Of a DNA stretch of 64,000 nt, positions 37,355 to 46,270 are shown one piece after another (within the stretch, counting starts at the first letter, position 1; the number at the start of each line of letters is the position of its first letter). The notes beneath the pieces are model-generated. The model did not search any database, was not told the DNA's origin, and saw only the letters and a list, made by a program, of their open reading frames with translations. Position numbers and translations under genes: made by a program. Source of the DNA: CALFUK01 sp964450495 (GTDB taxonomy: Bacteria > Bacteroidota > Bacteroidia > Chitinophagales > Saprospiraceae); assembly GCA_964450495.1 (NCBI GenBank), contig CAYVFU010000009.1, positions 1 through 64,000 on the forward strand, in the 5' to 3' direction.

Positions 37355-37370
37355 TACCTAGCGTTAGGTA
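37355..37370. promoter_or_regulatory. Palindromic operator, copy 2
   Basis: TACCTAGCGTTAGGTA, one mismatch from the centre of copy 1 (34511-34530). It would be centred about 42 bases before the kinase transcription start, the usual place for an activator that touches the polymerase. Confidence 0.72.
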
Positions 37371-37454
37371 TTAAGAAGTAAAATATCGAAATGTAGAAAA
37401 TTAAAAGATTTGTCATTCGAGGACGTTTCGCTATTTCATAGAATTTAATGAGTT

Positions 37455-38291
37455 CTATTTCTGTTGCAAAACATACAACATATACTTTTTATAAAGTTTA
37501 AAATTTGAACCAGTTCTTTGACCAGTAAAATGTTTATTCTCCATTTTATCCAACTTCTTTTTGTATTTCCATTTAAGGAATTTTAATGCTAGAGGAAAGC
37601 GATCTGCAGCTAGATCAAATGCTACTTTCCAAGATGGTTCTAAAACTTCTTTGGACAGTTGATCAACCAAGTCTACTGTTGGAGCAGTGTACTCAGTGAT
37701 ATCTTCTTTTGTGAGAAATGTAAATGTATAAGACTCAAGAATATTCAACCATTCTGCATAGTCATGTCCGCCTCCCAATAAGCTTTTTCCTGCAGTATCT
37801 GTCTTGAAAAAATCTGCAATTAGTATATATCCATTTTCATTTAAATGATGAATGCTTCCATCTAAGGCCTTTTTCATTGATATATATTGGAAGCTTTCGC
37901 TAAATAGAATTAAGTCATATTTTTTATCAGTTTTAACGTCTTCGAATTTGCTGTTGTACAATATGCATTTGTCTCCCAGTTTTTCTTTTGCATAGGTGGA
38001 CAACTGGTTACCTGGTGCAACAACATCAACATCATATCCATCCGCAATTAATGTCTCTGCAAATTTTCCAGATCCACACCCTACATCTAAAATGGATGTC
38101 ACATCATTTGGAATGACAGCCATCAAATTCTCTACATATTTTTCTTGAGCAAGGACCAGATTTGAAATATCTGCTTCTAAATCTTTAAAATAGCCATAAT
38201 GAAGGTGTTCGGATTTTAAAAAGAACTTAAAAAAGTGAAGGCCTATTTCTAAACCAGCTTCTTTGGAGTCTACTTTTTTTATTCTTGCCAT
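37455..38291 (-). CDS. Class I SAM-dependent methyltransferase
   Basis: A 278-residue soluble enzyme with the SAM-binding motif I SILDVGCGSGKFAETL, an acidic end of strand 2 (VDVVAP), and motif IV YDLILFSESFQYI. The N-terminus (FKFFLKSEHLHYGYF) resembles methyltransferases that act on small lipophilic or sterol/quinone-like acceptors; the C-terminal third is basic and may touch membranes or the acceptor. It follows the AraC-type regulator gene by 13 bases in the same direction, so the two are a likely operon. Substrate unknown. Confidence 0.8.
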   Translation of the reverse strand: MARIKKVDSKEAGLEIGLHFFKFFLKSEHLHYGYFKDLEADISNLVLAQEKYVENLMAVIPNDVTSILDVGCGSGKFAETLIADGYDVDVVAPGNQLSTYAKEKLGDKCILYNSKFEDVKTDKKYDLILFSESFQYISMKKALDGSIHHLNENGYILIADFFKTDTAGKSLLGGGHDYAEWLNILESYTFTFLTKEDITEYTAPTVDLVDQLSKEVLEPSWKVAFDLAADRFPLALKFLKWKYKKKLDKMENKHFTGQRTGSNFKLYKKYMLYVLQQK

Positions 38292-38304
38292 TATTAAAAG
38301 GAGT

Positions 38305-39192
38305 TTATTGAATTACAGTGGTCAATTCTTTTCTGTAATCACGTGGACTCTTTTGTGTATGCAATTTAAATTTTTTGTTAAAGTGAGAAATATTATTGAA
38401 TCCGCTGGATAGTGATACTTCCATAATTGTCATGTCTTGTTCGCTGAGCAATTTTTGTGCGTGTACTATTCTATACTCATTGACATACTGCGTGAAGGTT
38501 TTATTAGTCACCTTTTTAAAGTACCGACAAAAAGAGGGCACTGTCATCGATACAGCAGAAGCAATTTTTTCTAATTCAATAATCTCTGTAAAATTACTTG
38601 CCACATAATCATAAATAAGTGTCATTCGATCGTGTTCATTAGCATATACTTCTAGGAACATTCCACCAGCATTGAGAATCTCGACTTCTTTGGACAAAGC
38701 CAACGTACGGAGAATTTCTAAAAATTTGATTAATCTGTCAAAGCCCTTAAGGTTCAGCAGCTGTATTAATTTGATGCCGACTTTTGCTTTTGTTGTCCCT
38801 GAGAAAGATAAGCCTTGTACCGATTTTTGAATCAAGAGATTGATCTCCTTCATTTCTATGGAAGATAAAAATTCTGAACCCAAGAAATCAGGTAAGAATT
38901 GCACAATGATTTCAGATTCATTCTTAGTCAACCTTCCTGCAAAACCATAGTGAGGTACATTTGACCCAATCAACAATAAGTCACCATCATGGTAATAAGA
39001 GATGTGGTTACCGATATGCCGCTTACCTTGGCCGTAGTTGATGTATACCAACTCTATCTCTGGATGAAAGTGCCAGTAAGGCTTAGAATTATTTTCTGTC
39101 TGTATAAATCGCTTGACATAGAATGAATTACCTGCTGAAGGGACTACTTTCTTTAATTTGGGTTGTAGGCTTTTTCTACGATTTGTTTTCAT
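38305..39192 (-). CDS. AraC-family transcriptional regulator
   Basis: A 295-residue regulator with an N-terminal cupin sensor domain (HFHPEIELVYINYGQGKRHIG and DGDLLLIGSNVPH) and a C-terminal double HTH (LEKIASAVSMTVPSFCRYFKKVTNKTFTQYVNEYRI and then MEVSLSSGFNNISHFNKKFKLHTQKSPRDYR). The cupin motif suggests sensing of a sugar or small ligand. It is transcribed with the methyltransferase gene, and the opposite direction from its start holds a candidate small RNA (39318-39467). Confidence 0.92.
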   Translation of the reverse strand: MKTNRRKSLQPKLKKVVPSAGNSFYVKRFIQTENNSKPYWHFHPEIELVYINYGQGKRHIGNHISYYHDGDLLLIGSNVPHYGFAGRLTKNESEIIVQFLPDFLGSEFLSSIEMKEINLLIQKSVQGLSFSGTTKAKVGIKLIQLLNLKGFDRLIKFLEILRTLALSKEVEILNAGGMFLEVYANEHDRMTLIYDYVASNFTEIIELEKIASAVSMTVPSFCRYFKKVTNKTFTQYVNEYRIVHAQKLLSEQDMTIMEVSLSSGFNNISHFNKKFKLHTQKSPRDYRKELTTVIQ

Positions 39193-39306
39193 TGGATTTA
39201 TGATAATTATGCGAAATTAACATATGAAGTACAAAAATATGACATTTGAGTTAATATAGCATCAATAATGGTAAAATATGGAATAGCTTAGTGGATATAT
39301 CAACAG

Positions 39307-39314
39307 TATCTTTG
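39307..39314 (+). promoter_or_regulatory. Candidate -7 box of the putative small RNA
   Basis: TATCTTTG matches TAnnTTTG. Transcription would start near 39320, at the first hairpin, and run to the T-run ending at 39467. No protein-coding frame lies between. Confidence 0.45.
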
Positions 39315-39317
39315 AAC

Positions 39318-39467
39318 TGTATTTGGAAGTAAATACAATGTAGACTATAGAGATTACAACACGAATAGTGTTTAAAATATAGGGGAGAAATCCCCACAAA
39401 ATGTAGATATTTTTTCATGTGACTAAAGGGAAAATCCGCTAAAGAGCAAGATTTGTCCCTTTTTTTT
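39318..39467 (+). ncRNA. Candidate small RNA with three hairpins and intrinsic terminator
   Basis: About 150 bases with no usable reading frame but ordered structure. Hairpin 1: TGTATTT/AAATACA (39318-39337). Hairpin 2: GGGGA-GAAA-TCCCC (39382-39395), a GNRA-type tetraloop. Hairpin 3: AAAGGGA (39425-39431) pairs with TCCCTTT (39456-39462), with inner AAATC/GATTT pairing, followed at once by a run of T's to 39467. A TAnnTTTG box at 39307 precedes it. Other explanations: a leader or 3' fragment of a lost gene. Not matched to a known RNA family by me. Confidence 0.5.
39425..39467 (+). terminator. Intrinsic terminator without an upstream plus-strand gene
   Basis: A 7-bp outer stem (AAAGGGA/TCCCTTT) plus 5-bp inner stem ending in eight T's (39460-39467). 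All neighbouring genes are on the minus strand, so it must end a non-coding plus-strand transcript. Confidence 0.75.
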
Positions 39468-39500
39468 ATGCCTGTAACTCAACACATTTAGTGGATGTGC

Positions 39501-39668
39501 TCAATCATAAAATTGGGTTCTGAGCAAATCCCAGAGCCACACTCGATTGAAAATCACATAAAATATAAAAGCTAACAACGCTGCCAACAAGAGCATCTTT
39601 AATCTGCCAAAAAACAGTTTGTTTTTCTCTCTTCTGCTTTTATATCTATGTCTACTTGAATAGGACAT
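39501..39668 (-). CDS. Small single-span membrane protein coupled to rsgA
   Basis: A 55-residue protein (too short for routine listing) that starts MSYSSRHRYKSRREKNK, a highly basic tail, followed by a membrane segment (MLLLAALLAFIFYVIF, residues 25-40) and the end NRVWLWDLLRTQFYD. The ATG shares its A with the last base of the rsgA stop (TAATG), which is a strong sign of translational coupling. The charge pattern predicts the N-terminus inside and the C-terminus outside. Function unknown; the rsgA link suggests a ribosome- or membrane-associated role, but that is only context. Confidence 0.72.
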   Translation of the reverse strand: MSYSSRHRYKSRREKNKLFFGRLKMLLLAALLAFIFYVIFNRVWLWDLLRTQFYD

Positions 39669-40609
39669 TACATATCTTTTTTACGTTCCCAATAATTTTG
39701 ATCTTCTACTTCGTCGAGCAACTGTATATAATTGAAATACCTAAGTTCACTGACAATGTCAGATTCTAAGGCATCCTTGACGGCGCACTTCGGTTCATTG
39801 CGATGAGTGCAATCTGCGAATTTACAATCTGAGGAAAGCTCAAAAAATTCTCTGAAATTATGCGCCACATCCATTGGTTCAAAATGGTTAAAGGATAGAG
39901 TTTTGATGCCTGGTGTATCTATCAAATATGTCTCCTTATCAATCACAAACATTTCAGCGAAGGTTGTGGTATGTTGGCCCTTACCTGTGTAATCAGAGAG
40001 CTCTGTTGTGCGCAAATCCTCGTTGCCTACAATCGCATTGATGAATGTAGACTTGCCTACACCTGATTGACCGCTTACCAAGGTGACCTTTCCCAGCATT
40101 TTTTCTTTTAGGGTGGTTAAAGTGTCGGAATTTAGCGAACTGATCAAATGCACGCCATAGCCTATGTTCTTATATATACCTGCAAGATAATGGTACAATT
40201 CTATATCCTCATCTTTCAATATATCCGACTTGTTAAAAATGATTTCAACCGGAATATTGTAAGGCTCGGTCATCAATATAAAGCGATCGATGAAGCCTTG
40301 TTTTAAGTTTGGGTTTTTGATGGTAAGAATGAGATAAGCTTGATCCACATTACTTGCTAATAAATGGAGGTGATGCTTTTTTCTTGGTGATTGTCTGACC
40401 ACATAATTTTCTCGATCAAGAATTTCTTTGATGATACCACCTTCAGATTCTTTTTCAATGATCACCTTGTCTCCTACGGCTACTGGATTAGTCAGCTTCA
40501 TACCATCCAGCCGAAACTTCCCAATCATCCGACAAGCAACGATCTCCTCAGAATCATCTAGAAGAACGTTGTACCAGCTGCCTGTTGATTTTGTAACTGT
40601 ACCTCTCAT
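39668..40609 (-). CDS. rsgA: Ribosome small subunit-dependent GTPase RsgA
   Basis: A 313-residue circularly permuted GTPase that releases RbfA and checks 30S maturation. An OB-fold N-domain (VTKSTGSWYNVLL) precedes G4 (FNKSD), G1 (SGQSGVGKST), G2/switch I (GKGQHTTTF), G3 (DTPGI) and a C-terminal zinc domain with Cys residues in DCKFADCTHRNEPKCAV. The order G4-G1-G3 confirms the permutation. ATG at 40609. Its stop overlaps the start of a small membrane protein gene by one base. Confidence 0.95.
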   Translation of the reverse strand: MRGTVTKSTGSWYNVLLDDSEEIVACRMIGKFRLDGMKLTNPVAVGDKVIIEKESEGGIIKEILDRENYVVRQSPRKKHHLHLLASNVDQAYLILTIKNPNLKQGFIDRFILMTEPYNIPVEIIFNKSDILKDEDIELYHYLAGIYKNIGYGVHLISSLNSDTLTTLKEKMLGKVTLVSGQSGVGKSTFINAIVGNEDLRTTELSDYTGKGQHTTTFAEMFVIDKETYLIDTPGIKTLSFNHFEPMDVAHNFREFFELSSDCKFADCTHRNEPKCAVKDALESDIVSELRYFNYIQLLDEVEDQNYWERKKDM

Positions 40610-40799
40610 TAAGAGTACAAAGATACGTGTTGAAGTGTCATCAGCAAGTTGTTAGTGAAAAGGTCGAAAAATTTCTACACTTTGAATGATATAAACCAAT
40701 GTCTGAAACAGGTGATTTTCGTGTTTTCAGTCTCTTAGTGAGAAATTCCCCTCATCATTTCTAGTGATTTTTTGCCGGTTTTGTTCCATAATTTGATTT

Positions 40800-41592
40800 A
40801 GCAATACCCATCCTATATTTTACAGCCAGTACAGGAGAACCATCTTTTAATATCGAGGATAAAGGAAAAGCTTATTTATTTGAAAGACCTGAAGACGGTG
40901 GTCCATCATTATGGCACAGAATAGTCAGTTAGTTGCTAGTGATGGATCAAATAATGACAACTTTGGTTGAAGTGTTTCTATTTACGGAAATACAGTTATC
41001 GTTGGAGCTCCAGATCAGGATTTCAACAATGAATTTAGTCAGGGTAAAGTATATATGTCCGACAAAGCTCAAGGATCTGATTGGCCCATCAACATGTTTG
41101 ATTCGCAGCAGTTTCTAGTGTCAGATGCAGAGCAACTAGATCGATTTGGGTATAGTGTATCGCTTTCTGAAAATGTTTTTATTGTAGGAGCAATTGGAGT
41201 CGATAGTAATAGAGGAAGGGTATATATATTCCAACGTTCACCGACTATGGGATGGAGTCCGACAGAATCAGCACAGTTAATGGCAACTGATCGGTATGGT
41301 ACCAATTTTTTTTGGCCTTTGTGTCTCGATATCTGAAACATCAGCTGCGGTCGGTGCCCCCGGTGCTTACACTAAGGGAAATTATAATCAAGGCAAAGCC
41401 TATGTGTTCGAAATGCCAGAAAATAGTTGGGTATCAACACTTACTGAAACAGCTCAATTAGTAGCTAGTGATGGAAAACGCGGAAGTTTTTTTGGAAGTT
41501 CTGTGTGTATATTAGAAAATGAAATAGTTGTTGGAGCTCATAGTCATGGAAGTAATAATGAAGGTAAAGCATATACATACTTTAAGCATTAA
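40800..41592 (+). pseudogene. Broken FG-GAP-like beta-propeller protein fragment
   Basis: At least four repeats of a pattern such as AQLVASDG-FGxSVSI-VGAP-QGKAYVF are readable, but in pieces. The first piece (GKAYLFERPEDGG, near 40861) and the next are in different frames, with a shift between about 40905 and 40930. A TGA at 40968-40970 replaces what should be Trp or similar in FG-SVSIYG. An 8-T run at 41306-41313 marks another frame shift between GTNF and GLCVSISE. No start codon or signal is visible before 40800, so the 5' end is also lost. It is a decayed secreted or adhesin-like protein; the homopolymer shift alone could be a sequencing error, but not all three lesions. Confidence 0.82.
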
Positions 41593-41610
41593 TTGTATGA
41601 TATAAGATCT

Positions 41611-43095
41611 TTATCTTCTTGTAAATTGACTGACTAATTCCTTTTCTGTTTTGTAAATAAAAAACACATAACCCAATAGCAAACCTGTATTAATCAACAT
41701 CGAAATAATAGTAGACGCTGTATTGGTTTTTATAACATTGGATAACATAACCAGTCCTGCTGTGAGCAATATATACAGCACAATTTTTATTATTGGATAA
41801 TCAATTGGGTAATAAATTTTTCCTGTGACTAAGCCTGCGACAGCCATAAAGCCGTAGCAAGCCAACGCTGCCCAAGCGGAGGCTGCATAACCAATCTTGG
41901 GAAGAAAAATAATGCTGATGAAAAATGTAATCAGTGCACCTATGATGGAAATAAAAGAACCAATATGTGTCTTATCAACCAGCTTATACCAAATGGAAAA
42001 ATTGTAATACAAGCCAAGAAACAAATAGGCAAATAATAAGACGGGTACCAAGTAGATGGCATCCCGATAATTGTTACCTACTAGATACTGAAGGAGATCT
42101 GTGTAAAAGTGAATGCCAAGCACAACCAAAGAAGCAACAATGGTAAAAGCCAAGGCCACTAATCCGTAAATGGTTTTATTTTCTTTAGATGCAAATTGTT
42201 TAAAGAAGAATGGCTCTGCAGCGTAGTTAAAAGCTACTGTAAATAGATTAAGTAATAACGCAATTTTTAGAGCAGCTCCATATACACCTGCATCTGCCAG
42301 GTTGTCCAAAGTGTCATTGCCCAAAAAGTATTTCTGTAAAGGAACACCAAAGGTTTGATTAAAACTACCAGCAATACCAACTATTACTAATGGCATGGAA
42401 TACAAAGCCATTTTTTTCCATAAAGCAACATCAAAGTGAAAACCATCTCTAATGATCTCTGGGATCAGGCAAATAAATAAAATCGCACTTGCCAGTAAAT
42501 TAGAAAAGAAAACATAGTCAAGTCGCTTTTCTAAAAACAACATGCCTTCTAAACTTGTCCAGCCATTTGCAATTAACCGAGGGCATATTTCCAAAAAGAA
42601 CAAGACAAATAAAATGGTCAAGCCAACATTCAACAATCGAAAAAATAGAAATCGAAATGGGCGATTCTCCATCCTGAATCTGGCAAAAGGTAAGGCAACC
42701 CAAGCATCAAATGCAAGGATGATAGCAAACCATAAAACATAATGTGAGCTATCAGGATACTGAAGAACAGATGCAATGTCCGTTTTTAATGTAAAGGCAC
42801 TAGCAAGGAATATCAACCCGCCGATAAATACAGGTGCAATAGCGGAAGAAAAGATGCGTTTGGGATTGTCATCTCTAGAAGAAAATCGAAAGAACGCTGT
42901 ATCCATGCGACCAATTAAAATGATAAGGATGATGGAACTGTACGCGTATAGATCATTGTAAATACCGTAATCAATCGTATCATCAAACGTATAGGTGAGA
43001 TAGACCGTAAAAACAATGTAGTGTAATATCCGAGGAAGGATGTGAGACATACCATAGATGGCCGTTTCATTTGCTAGACTTCTAAGTAAGGACAT
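41611..43095 (-). CDS. Wzx-like polysaccharide/oligosaccharide flippase
   Basis: A 494-residue membrane protein with about 12-14 hydrophobic segments, of the MVF/PST flippase type: the N-terminus MSLLRSLANETAIYGMSHILPRIL matches the first amphipathic-then-membrane segment of lipid-linked oligosaccharide exporters. The ATG at 43095 is preferred to a TTG two codons earlier. It overlaps the end of a 71-codon reading frame upstream by 14 bases. There are no glycosyltransferase genes next to it. Likely role: moving undecaprenyl-linked sugars across the inner membrane. Confidence 0.82.
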   Translation of the reverse strand: MSLLRSLANETAIYGMSHILPRILHYIVFTVYLTYTFDDTIDYGIYNDLYAYSSIILIILIGRMDTAFFRFSSRDDNPKRIFSSAIAPVFIGGLIFLASAFTLKTDIASVLQYPDSSHYVLWFAIILAFDAWVALPFARFRMENRPFRFLFFRLLNVGLTILFVLFFLEICPRLIANGWTSLEGMLFLEKRLDYVFFSNLLASAILFICLIPEIIRDGFHFDVALWKKMALYSMPLVIVGIAGSFNQTFGVPLQKYFLGNDTLDNLADAGVYGAALKIALLLNLFTVAFNYAAEPFFFKQFASKENKTIYGLVALAFTIVASLVVLGIHFYTDLLQYLVGNNYRDAIYLVPVLLFAYLFLGLYYNFSIWYKLVDKTHIGSFISIIGALITFFISIIFLPKIGYAASAWAALACYGFMAVAGLVTGKIYYPIDYPIIKIVLYILLTAGLVMLSNVIKTNTASTIISMLINTGLLLGYVFFIYKTEKELVSQFTRR

Positions 43096-43297
43096 CTGCA
43101 ATTGCTTGAATGAAACGTAAATCTAGTGTTGGCGCTTCTCTAAATGGAACGACTTGAGTATCTGTGGCTGTTGCTTTAGTATTCGTCAAGTCAGTCTTGA
43201 AACGAACATTGCTTACATTCTGTGCTTTACCCAATTGAGTCAAAAGAGCGCCACCTCTCCAAGAATGAAAATATAAGGAACTGATACTGTGCAACAT
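43082..43297 (-). CDS. Hypothetical 71-residue protein upstream of the flippase
   Basis: An ATG-started frame of 71 codons with a soluble, mixed composition (for example TDLTNTKATATDTQVVPF and LDLRFIQAIADVLT). Its TAG stop lies 14 bases inside the flippase gene, which would allow coupled translation. I do not recognise it. It may be a real small gene, the tail of a decayed gene, or a chance frame; nothing else fills this spacer. Confidence 0.35.
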   Translation of the reverse strand: MLHSISSLYFHSWRGGALLTQLGKAQNVSNVRFKTDLTNTKATATDTQVVPFREAPTLDLRFIQAIADVLT

Positions 43298-43382
43298 ACA
43301 CGATTTGAAGCGAAGATATTATATTAAAATTATTTATAATGTGTTTTCCTTATTTTTACCGTAGTTTTATAGTTTTGCACTT

Positions 43383-45296
43383 ATGGCTCAAGTAACCTAC
43401 ACAGAAGACAATATTCGTTCCTTAGATTGGAAGGAACATATCCGGATGCGTCCGGGGATGTACATTGGTAAATTAGGAGATGGCTCCTCGCAAGACGATG
43501 GTATTTATATACTGCTGAAAGAGGTCATAGATAACTGCATTGATGAGTTTGTCATGGGTTATGGCAATTCAATAGAGATCTCCGTAGTGGACGGTGAGGT
43601 AAGCATTCGTGATTATGGCAGAGGAATTCCCCTAGGCAAAGTCATTGACTGTGTGTCAAAAATCAATACTGGAGGAAAGTATGATTCTAAGGCTTTTAAA
43701 AAGTCTGTGGGACTTAACGGGGTGGGAACAAAAGCGGTAAACGCATTGTCTAGCTATTTTAAAGTGCAGGCAATTAGAGACAAGAAGACAAAAATTGCAG
43801 AATTTAATCAAGGCGAGCTTGTCAAAAATCACAATCAAGCAAAGACAAAAGAGCCAAATGGAACATTGGTAAGCTTTGTACCAGATGAGTCCATTTTCAA
43901 AAATTATAAATATAAGAACGACTATATAGAAAACCAGCTTTGGAATTATGCTTACCTGAATGCGGGCTTGAAGCTCAAGTTTAATGATAAAACTATTTTT
44001 TCTAGAAATGGCTTACTTGATTTATTAGGCAATAAGACTACCCCGGAATCTCTGCGCTATCCAATCATTCACTTAAAAGGAGACGATATTGAAATTGCGT
44101 TGACCCATGGTGAACAATATGGAGAAGAATATTATTCTTTTGTCAATGGTCAAAACACCACTCAAGGTGGAACACACTTACAAGCATTCAGAGAAGCTAT
44201 AGTCAAAACAGTTCGTGAATTTTATAAGAAAAGTTTCGACACCAAAGATGTGCAGACTTCCATCATAGGTGCGATTTCGGTAAGAGTAGAAGAACCAGTA
44301 TTTGAATCACAAACGAAAACGAAATTAGGCTCATTGAAAATGGGACCTGATAGTCCTACGGTTAGAAGTTTTATCTCAGACTATGTGACCAAACAGCTGG
44401 ATTCTTATTTACATAAAAATAAGGATGTTGCAGATGCTTTATTAAAACGTATTCAACAATCAGAACGTGAGCGAAAGGAAATTGCAGGTATAAAAAAGTT
44501 GGCAAATCAGCGAGCAAAAAAAGCCAATTTGCACAACAAAAAATTGCGTGACTGCAGAGTACATTTCAATAATAAAAGAGGCGATGAAGAGAAGAAATTA
44601 TTGACGACTATTTTTATTACTGAGGGAGATTCTGCAAGTGGCTCTATAACTAAGGCGAGAGATGTGCAGACGGAAGCAGTTTTTAGTTTGAGAGGTAAGC
44701 CTTTAAATTGCTTTGGGCTTACTAAGAAAATCGTGTATGAAAATGAAGAATTAAATTTATTACAACACGCGCTTAATATTGAGGATGGACTAGAGGGCTT
44801 GAGATTTAATAGAGTAGTCATTGCAACAGATGCAGACGTTGATGGTATGCACATTCGTTTATTGCTATTGACATTTTTCTTACAGTTTTTCCCAGATCTG
44901 GTCAGACAAGGGCACTTGTATATTTTGGAAACACCACTGTTTAGAGTAAGAGATAAAAAGGATACCTATTACTGTTATTCTCAAAAAGAAAAATTAGAAG
45001 CACAGAAAAAATTGAGAGGCAAACCAGAAATTACTCGGTTCAAAGGATTGGGTGAAATCTCACCAGATGAGTTTGGCGGATTTATCGGCAAAGACATCAG
45101 ACTGGAACCAGTGTTTTTAAAAGAGAATACCAATATAAAAGAGATACTTAGTTATTACATGGGTAAAAACACCCCAGACCGTCAAGTCTTTATCATCGAA
45201 AATCTGAAAATTGAAATTGACGAATTGGATACAGAAGATGAATTGGAAGTCTTTGATGTCATTGATGAAGGGGAGATGGAAGATGTCGTTACTTAA
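43383..45296 (+). CDS. parE: DNA topoisomerase IV subunit B (ParE-type)
   Basis: A 637-residue type IIA topoisomerase B subunit. GHKL ATPase motifs: EVIDNCIDE, DYGRGIP and GLNGVGTKAVNALS; transducer lysine region QTKTKLGS; Toprim motifs ITEGDSASG and ATDADVDGMH; and the C-terminal RFKGLGEI/MGKNTPDRQ block. Its form (short, with GKLGDGSSQDDGIYIL early) matches Bacteroidota ParE rather than GyrB. A parC gene often follows in this phylum, but here the next gene is unrelated. A TAGTTTTG box at 43370-43377 lies only 5 bases before the ATG, so the transcript may be leaderless or use another promoter. Confidence 0.88.
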   Translation: MAQVTYTEDNIRSLDWKEHIRMRPGMYIGKLGDGSSQDDGIYILLKEVIDNCIDEFVMGYGNSIEISVVDGEVSIRDYGRGIPLGKVIDCVSKINTGGKYDSKAFKKSVGLNGVGTKAVNALSSYFKVQAIRDKKTKIAEFNQGELVKNHNQAKTKEPNGTLVSFVPDESIFKNYKYKNDYIENQLWNYAYLNAGLKLKFNDKTIFSRNGLLDLLGNKTTPESLRYPIIHLKGDDIEIALTHGEQYGEEYYSFVNGQNTTQGGTHLQAFREAIVKTVREFYKKSFDTKDVQTSIIGAISVRVEEPVFESQTKTKLGSLKMGPDSPTVRSFISDYVTKQLDSYLHKNKDVADALLKRIQQSERERKEIAGIKKLANQRAKKANLHNKKLRDCRVHFNNKRGDEEKKLLTTIFITEGDSASGSITKARDVQTEAVFSLRGKPLNCFGLTKKIVYENEELNLLQHALNIEDGLEGLRFNRVVIATDADVDGMHIRLLLLTFFLQFFPDLVRQGHLYILETPLFRVRDKKDTYYCYSQKEKLEAQKKLRGKPEITRFKGLGEISPDEFGGFIGKDIRLEPVFLKENTNIKEILSYYMGKNTPDRQVFIIENLKIEIDELDTEDELEVFDVIDEGEMEDVVT

Positions 45297-45358
45297 CAGA
45301 GTTAAGATTTTAAAGGCAATATTGACGTTAATAATTAGTTTTATGTTGACTTTCTAGC

Positions 45359-46246
45359 ATGAAAATAAACTATACTTTGAGACGATTTTACTTTTTGGTT
45401 TTAATTCTCATTTATTTTTCCAGCAATTCATTATTGGCTCAGAGCTCTTTAAAACAAGGTGATAAAATAGAGCTACTGACTAAAGATGGTTATCAATATG
45501 TCGGTACAGTTAAAGACTTTACATCCGAAATAATTTCAATTGAAACTAATACACATGGCAAAATCACCTTGCAAAGATCTGAAGTGTCTAAGGTGTCCTT
45601 AGTAGGATTAAAACCCAGCAATACAGAGACTGACTATTATAATTCAACAAACTATTTTGTAAACCCTTCTGGATATACATTAAAAAAAGGACAGAGTTTT
45701 TATCAGAACGTTTACGGTTTTTTTAATTCATACACACATGGGTTTTCAGATCAATTTCAACTTTCAATAGGAGCAGAATTCGTTTCATTTATAGATAACG
45801 GTATAGGAATGCCTGGCCTTTTTTTCTCTCCTAGGTATAGTATTCCAATGGATAATAATAAAGGTTCATGGACTGTTGGTGGTACAAGCCTTTTACTTCT
45901 TGGTGATGATCAATTGGTTGTAGGAGTAGTCCAAGGAGGGGTGACATTTGGTAGTCGTGGCAGTAATTTTACAATAAGCACTGGTTTCGGTTTTACAAGT
46001 GAGGATGGGTTTTCTAATCTGGGTAGCACTATCCCTGCAAATGTTTCTGGAGTACACAGACTTTCTAAATCACTAAGTCTCTTTACTGATAACCTTTTGT
46101 TTTTTGTGGATGGAGAAGTTTTTGGAATATACTCAGTAGGTTTGCGTATTCACATTGGAAGAGGTGCTCTAAACTTAGGTGTTTGGGGTGGAGCAAATGT
46201 AATCCCTGTTTTGCCTATTGGATCGTTCACAATTCCGATTAAATAG
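45359..46246 (+). CDS. Exported beta-rich protein, probable outer-membrane barrel
   Basis: A 295-residue protein with signal peptide ending SNSLLAQ. Residues about 28-80 form an SH3-like or LSm-like strand set (GDKIELLTKDGYQYVGTVKDF). From about 105 onward the pattern of alternating hydrophobic residues and aromatic belts (QSFYQNVYGFFNSYTHGFSDQFQLSIGAEF) indicates outer-membrane strands. No family name is recognised. It follows parE by 62 bases in the same direction and ends 24 bases before the converging AAA gene. Confidence 0.65.
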   Translation: MKINYTLRRFYFLVLILIYFSSNSLLAQSSLKQGDKIELLTKDGYQYVGTVKDFTSEIISIETNTHGKITLQRSEVSKVSLVGLKPSNTETDYYNSTNYFVNPSGYTLKKGQSFYQNVYGFFNSYTHGFSDQFQLSIGAEFVSFIDNGIGMPGLFFSPRYSIPMDNNKGSWTVGGTSLLLLGDDQLVVGVVQGGVTFGSRGSNFTISTGFGFTSEDGFSNLGSTIPANVSGVHRLSKSLSLFTDNLLFFVDGEVFGIYSVGLRIHIGRGALNLGVWGGANVIPVLPIGSFTIPIK

Positions 46247-46270
46247 TATAGTTAGAAAGTGAATGTGCGA

